Under the pieces are notes generated by a model that was given only the letters and a program-made list of their open reading frames with translations, was not told the origin of the DNA and made no database searches. Below, piece by piece: positions 61,179-64,000 of a stretch of 64,000 bases of DNA (its first letter is position 1; each line of letters opens with the position of its first letter). Source of the DNA: Streptomyces sp. NBC_01381 (GTDB lineage: Bacteria; Actinomycetota; Actinomycetes; Streptomycetales; Streptomycetaceae); assembly GCF_026340305.1 (NCBI RefSeq), contig NZ_JAPEPI010000001.1, positions 496,001-560,000 on the forward strand, read 5' to 3'. The position numbers and the translations under genes were made by a program.

Positions 61179-62786
61179 TCAGTGCGGCATCGGCTTCCAT
61201 ACCGGCGCGAACGCCTCGTGATCGAATTTGTGCCCCAAGGGCCGTGCGGGATGCACCATGACTGCCTGCAAGAACTGGCCCAGGATGGCCCGCTTCCCGG
61301 GAACGGTCGCACTCTCCCAGTCGGCGCGCACTTGATCGGGGCTCTTGAGTCGTTGGTCCCGGTCCACCTGGACGCGGCGCGCCTTGTTCAGAGCGGAGGT
61401 GAGCTGCCTCTCCTGGGTTTCCAGACCCGGCACGACCGCGAAGAACGATTCCGGGCTGACCCTTCCGTCCCGCATTCCTTCCCGCATCATCTTCAACCGT
61501 CCTTGCACATCCGCAAGTTCGACGATGACCGCGTCATCGCCGTGCCAGTCCCGGTCGGGCTGGTCGTCCTTCGCGTCGGGTTGGTTCGACTCCAGATGCA
61601 GGAACAACAGATCCTCGATGAGCTGATCGACCTGTGCCATGCCGCGCTGCGAGCCACCGCAGCCGCCCAGGTTCTTGCCCGGACAGCAGTAGATCCTCGT
61701 CTGCTTTCCGGAGCGGTGATGCTTGATGGACTTTCCGACCATGGCCCGGCCACACGGCGTTCCGTCCTCCTTGGGTCGTGCGCATCTCAGCAGCCCCGAG
61801 AGAAGGTATTTCTTGGTGTGACTCGGGGTGAACTCAAGACCCTCTTTGCGGCGCTCGTACTCCGTCACGAAGGCTTCCCACTGCTCGACGGTGACGATCG
61901 GCTCCCAACTGCCCATTACAAAGGCGCCATCAGCATCCCGCAGGGCGAGATCTCTCGGTGATCGGGAGATCGGGGAACGCCGCAGGACTGCATCGGCCCC
62001 GTCCTGCTCGCCGTCCTTGATGCGGCCCCGCCCCCAGTAGGGCACGATCCCCGCCGTCCTCGGCGACAGCAGCATGTTGCGGACCGTGGTCAGGTACCAC
62101 TGCTTCGCGCGCACCGGAGCAATACCGGAGTCGGTGAACATGCGGGTCACGCTGGACCAGCTCTCGCCGTCGGTGAATCCAACGATGCCCTTGCGTATCA
62201 GCTCGGCCTCGCCAGGCTCGCGAGTGCGGCGGTCTACCTGCCAGCCAAAGGCACGGGTCGGTGGCAGGCTCAGCCCCTCCTGGGCGCGCTGGAGGCGTTC
62301 GCGCGAGACTCGGCGGGCTGTGTCGGCGCTGCTCTTGTTGGCCATCGCCATCAGCACCCGCGCCATGGCCTTGCCGTTCTCGGTCATCAAGTCCAGCGAG
62401 CCCGTCACCCCGGCGACCGGCCGCCGGTAGTGGTCCACCAGGTCGATCAGGTCCTCAAGGTCGCGTGGCTGGCGGGCCAGGCGGTCCAGGTCGTAGACGA
62501 TGATTCCGTCTATGGCGCCGTCCTGGTAGTCCTTCAGCATCTGTCGGAACTCCGGCCGGATCACTCGCCACACGTGACGGCCGTCCGGCAGCTCGATCCG
62601 CTTGCGCTTGTAGGCGGACGTGTCGTTCTCCGGGTAGATCTTGCCGACCGTCCAGCCTAAGCGCTTGGCGAGTTGTTCTACGTCCTCCCGCTGCCGGGTG
62701 ACGCCCTTCTCTTCCTCCGTCGGGTCCAGCGAGATCCGTACGTACCCACCTGCGTGCTGCGGCTTCCGGCTACTCGAAGTCTCCAT
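61179..62786 (-). CDS. Large serine recombinase (integrase)
   Basis: A 535-aa protein from ATG 62786 (METSSSRKPQHAGGYVRISL). Resolvase domain: catalytic Ser19 in YVRISLD, GIIVYDLDRLARQPRDLEDL, and TARRVSRERLQRAQEG after the E-helix. The recombinase domain follows (FGWQVDRRTREPGEAELIRK). A zinc ribbon (LLRCARPKEDGTPCGRAMVG and YCCPGKNLGGCGGSQ) and a coiled-coil region (LADVQGRLKMMREGM, PGLETQERQLTSALNKARRV) complete it. It appears full-length and active. The frame continues upstream into host sequence, which is not part of the gene. Confidence 0.93.
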   Translation of the reverse strand: METSSSRKPQHAGGYVRISLDPTEEEKGVTRQREDVEQLAKRLGWTVGKIYPENDTSAYKRKRIELPDGRHVWRVIRPEFRQMLKDYQDGAIDGIIVYDLDRLARQPRDLEDLIDLVDHYRRPVAGVTGSLDLMTENGKAMARVLMAMANKSSADTARRVSRERLQRAQEGLSLPPTRAFGWQVDRRTREPGEAELIRKGIVGFTDGESWSSVTRMFTDSGIAPVRAKQWYLTTVRNMLLSPRTAGIVPYWGRGRIKDGEQDGADAVLRRSPISRSPRDLALRDADGAFVMGSWEPIVTVEQWEAFVTEYERRKEGLEFTPSHTKKYLLSGLLRCARPKEDGTPCGRAMVGKSIKHHRSGKQTRIYCCPGKNLGGCGGSQRGMAQVDQLIEDLLFLHLESNQPDAKDDQPDRDWHGDDAVIVELADVQGRLKMMREGMRDGRVSPESFFAVVPGLETQERQLTSALNKARRVQVDRDQRLKSPDQVRADWESATVPGKRAILGQFLQAVMVHPARPLGHKFDHEAFAPVWKPMPH

Positions 62787-62806
62787 GAATCGAGCGTACT
62801 TACAGA

Positions 62807-62980
62807 CGTAGCTAGCTCCGACGTGCAGAGGGTCGCCGGCATCACCAGTGGCTCGCGGTCGAGGGTGCGGAGGACTGTGCGTACGAAGTCCCGGCAGATC
62901 TTGGGGGATGTCGCGTCCGCCGGGGTGAAGAGGCTGTAGTCGTAGGTGAGTTGCGCTGAGCGGGTCGGGGCAGGGGGCAT
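62807..62980 (-). pseudogene. N-terminal part of split ATP-binding (HATPase) protein
   Basis: ATG 62980 opens MPPAPTRSAQLTYDYSLFTP, and the fragment ends ATLCTSELAT at 62807, the first half of the HATPase N-box. The frame then runs into element DNA. It pairs with the C-terminal fragment at 57299-57583. In the integrated state this host promoter reads straight into the integrase gene, 20 bp further on. Confidence 0.8.
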
Positions 62981-63115
62981 GGCGGATTCTCCCGTCGGGA
63001 GGGTGAGGGGCCCTTGCCGGGCGATGGCGTTGCCCGTGGGTCCCTGGCAGGGACCTCGGGTGCCTTTCGGCTTGATCGGCTTGTGGGCAGGGGGAGTTGA
63101 ATGACTTCGGTGAGT

Positions 63116-63137
63116 TACCGATGCCACACTTACGGTA
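63116..63137. promoter_or_regulatory. Inverted repeat upstream of XRE regulator
   Basis: TACCG (63116-63120) and CGGTA (63133-63137) flank 12 bp between the divergent HATPase fragment and XRE genes. It is a weak operator candidate. Confidence 0.3.
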
Positions 63138-63233
63138 GAGGTGCAGGGCTCTCAATCTCAACCCATTCGCTACTTCTGGTGGACCAACTCCGTTGGCCAG
63201 GGCAGACTTTGGGCGAACCGGCAAGGAGACCAC

Positions 63234-64000
63234 GTGGGACTGCGCACGACGATCAGCGAACGCCAGCGACGCCTCGGCTTTGAGCTCAAACAGCTGCGCG
63301 AACACGCAAGGTTGACCGCGGGCGAAGCGGCTGTACGGATCAGCATGAGCCGTGCGCAGCTCAGCCACATCGAGCTGGGCCGCACGTCCATCCTGACCGA
63401 GCGGCTGCTAGACCTCTGCCGCACTTACGGTTGCACAGACAAACCCCATATCGAGGCGCTTGTCTCGATGTCCGAAGCATCCGGCAAGGGCTGGTGGAGC
63501 GCGTACAGGAAGCTCATGGGCCCCGGAGCGCTCAATCTCGCCGAGTTGGAGTCGGAGGCCCGAGCGATCCGGGCGCACGAGTCGTTGTTCATCCCCGGCC
63601 TCTTCCAGACCGCCGACTACGCGCAAGCCATCTTCAGCAGCCCCAAGTTGGGCTTCGAGAACATCGAGTCGGGCCTGAAGTTCCGCATGGAGAGGCAGCA
63701 GATCCTCACCGGCGAGAACCCGCCGTCTGTGCATGCCGTCATCCATGAGGCAGCGCTACACATGCGGTTCGGCCGCCCCCAGGTCGTACGCGACCAGTTG
63801 CTCCGGCTGATCGAGCTGGCACGCCTGCCGAACGTGACCATCCAGATCTATCCGTTCAGCGCACAGGCCTACGCGGCGATCAGCGGCAACTTCGCCCACA
63901 TCATCCCGAGTACCCCACGACTCGGCACCGTCGTACTCGAACAGCCATTGGGTGCAGGCTATTTGACCGAGCAGCCCCAGCTTCAGCACTACAGCGACCT
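63234..64000 (+). CDS. XRE-family regulator with DUF5753 (Scr1-like), partial
   Basis: GTG 63234 with AAGGAGA upstream; 255 codons present, and the gene runs off the window. The XRE HTH is at ~8-65: RLGFELKQLREHARLTAGEA, AVRISMSRAQLSHIELGRTS. The DUF5753 domain starts after ~90 (RAHESLFIPGLFQTADYAQA, FRMERQQIL, VIHEAALHMRFG, NVTIQIYPFSAQAYAAISG). It is divergent from the split HATPase gene, the standard pairing of these regulators in Streptomyces. Confidence 0.9.
   Translation, partial: MGLRTTISERQRRLGFELKQLREHARLTAGEAAVRISMSRAQLSHIELGRTSILTERLLDLCRTYGCTDKPHIEALVSMSEASGKGWWSAYRKLMGPGALNLAELESEARAIRAHESLFIPGLFQTADYAQAIFSSPKLGFENIESGLKFRMERQQILTGENPPSVHAVIHEAALHMRFGRPQVVRDQLLRLIELARLPNVTIQIYPFSAQAYAAISGNFAHIIPSTPRLGTVVLEQPLGAGYLTEQPQLQHYSD

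Larger units (their letters stand above)
57584..62806. mobile_element. 5.2-kb serine-integrase element inserted in an HATPase gene
   Basis: The two halves of an ATP-binding protein gene flank this segment. The N-half ends SELAT at 62807, the C-half resumes TNVHLHT at 57583, both at an ACG codon. Joined, they give SELATNVHLHTKGSA, the family's N-box, in a 151-aa protein. The segment holds an XRE-TPR regulator, three overlapping small genes, a 53-aa gene, structured non-coding DNA and the serine integrase, whose start is 20 bp from the right junction. No transfer or replication gene is seen. Confidence 0.8.

Noticed and set aside
61179..63368. 729-aa version of the serine integrase
   Set aside because: The extra N-terminus is the antisense or out-of-frame translation of host DNA; the resolvase domain starts at ATG 62786.

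Overview
The window is high-GC actinobacterial chromosome, almost certainly Streptomyces. Codon use is GC-rich, many starts are GTG, and genes are packed in 4-nt (ATGA/GTGA) or 8-nt overlaps. The set purA, fbaA, pyrE, a membrane spermidine synthase, YbjN and clpB with an HspR (HAIR) operator is a core Streptomyces neighbourhood. Two integrated elements interrupt this backbone.

1-32.6 kb, mainly backbone. In order: the tail of a histidine kinase; a VTC/DUF4956 pair; DJ-1/PfpI plus MarR; a membrane Ser/Thr kinase; purA; a diacylglycerol-kinase-like gene; a ribbon-helix-helix (RHH) regulator with striking operator arrays, followed by DUF4097 and a DrrAB-type ABC exporter; a GbsR/MarR regulator divergent from a second ABC exporter; two two-component systems flanking a P450; an acyltransferase/lipase-like operon; a kynurenine pathway block (tryptophan 2,3-dioxygenase, kynureninase, probable formamidase); DUF3151; fbaA; pyrE; aldose 1-epimerase; an SRPBCC protein; a spermidine-synthase-like membrane protein; DUF2617.

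33.36-48.57 kb, a complete actinomycete integrative and conjugative element (AICE). It has a tyrosine integrase, excisionase, a primase-polymerase plus ATPase replication pair, a TraB/FtsK DNA translocase, small Spd-like membrane proteins and conserved AICE orphans. A divergent HutC-type GntR repressor with an acetyltransferase follows, then cargo and degraded genes near the right end. It carries three candidate cis-loci: TGACGCA iterons (putative oriV), a GTGTGACG array beside traB (putative clt), and an rRNA-leader-like box ahead of the transfer operon. It is bounded by a 20-bp near-identical direct repeat with inverted arm sequences, not by a recognisable tRNA gene.

48.6-57.2 kb, backbone and accessory genes: aminotransferase, YbjN-like protein, ClpB, an F420/PPOX oxidoreductase, then an unusual module. 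The module is a Rieske-like protein lacking its cluster ligands, a tiny secreted peptide with repeated DIGWN motifs, and two tandem LuxR-type regulators. A frameshifted Uma2-family gene follows.

57.58-62.81 kb, a compact 5.2-kb element with a large serine integrase, an XRE-TPR regulator and four small proteins. It splits an anti-sigma-like ATP-binding (HATPase) gene in its conserved N-box. Joining the two halves at a shared ACG restores a normal ~151-aa protein. The window ends in an XRE/DUF5753 regulator, the usual partner of such an ATP-binding protein.
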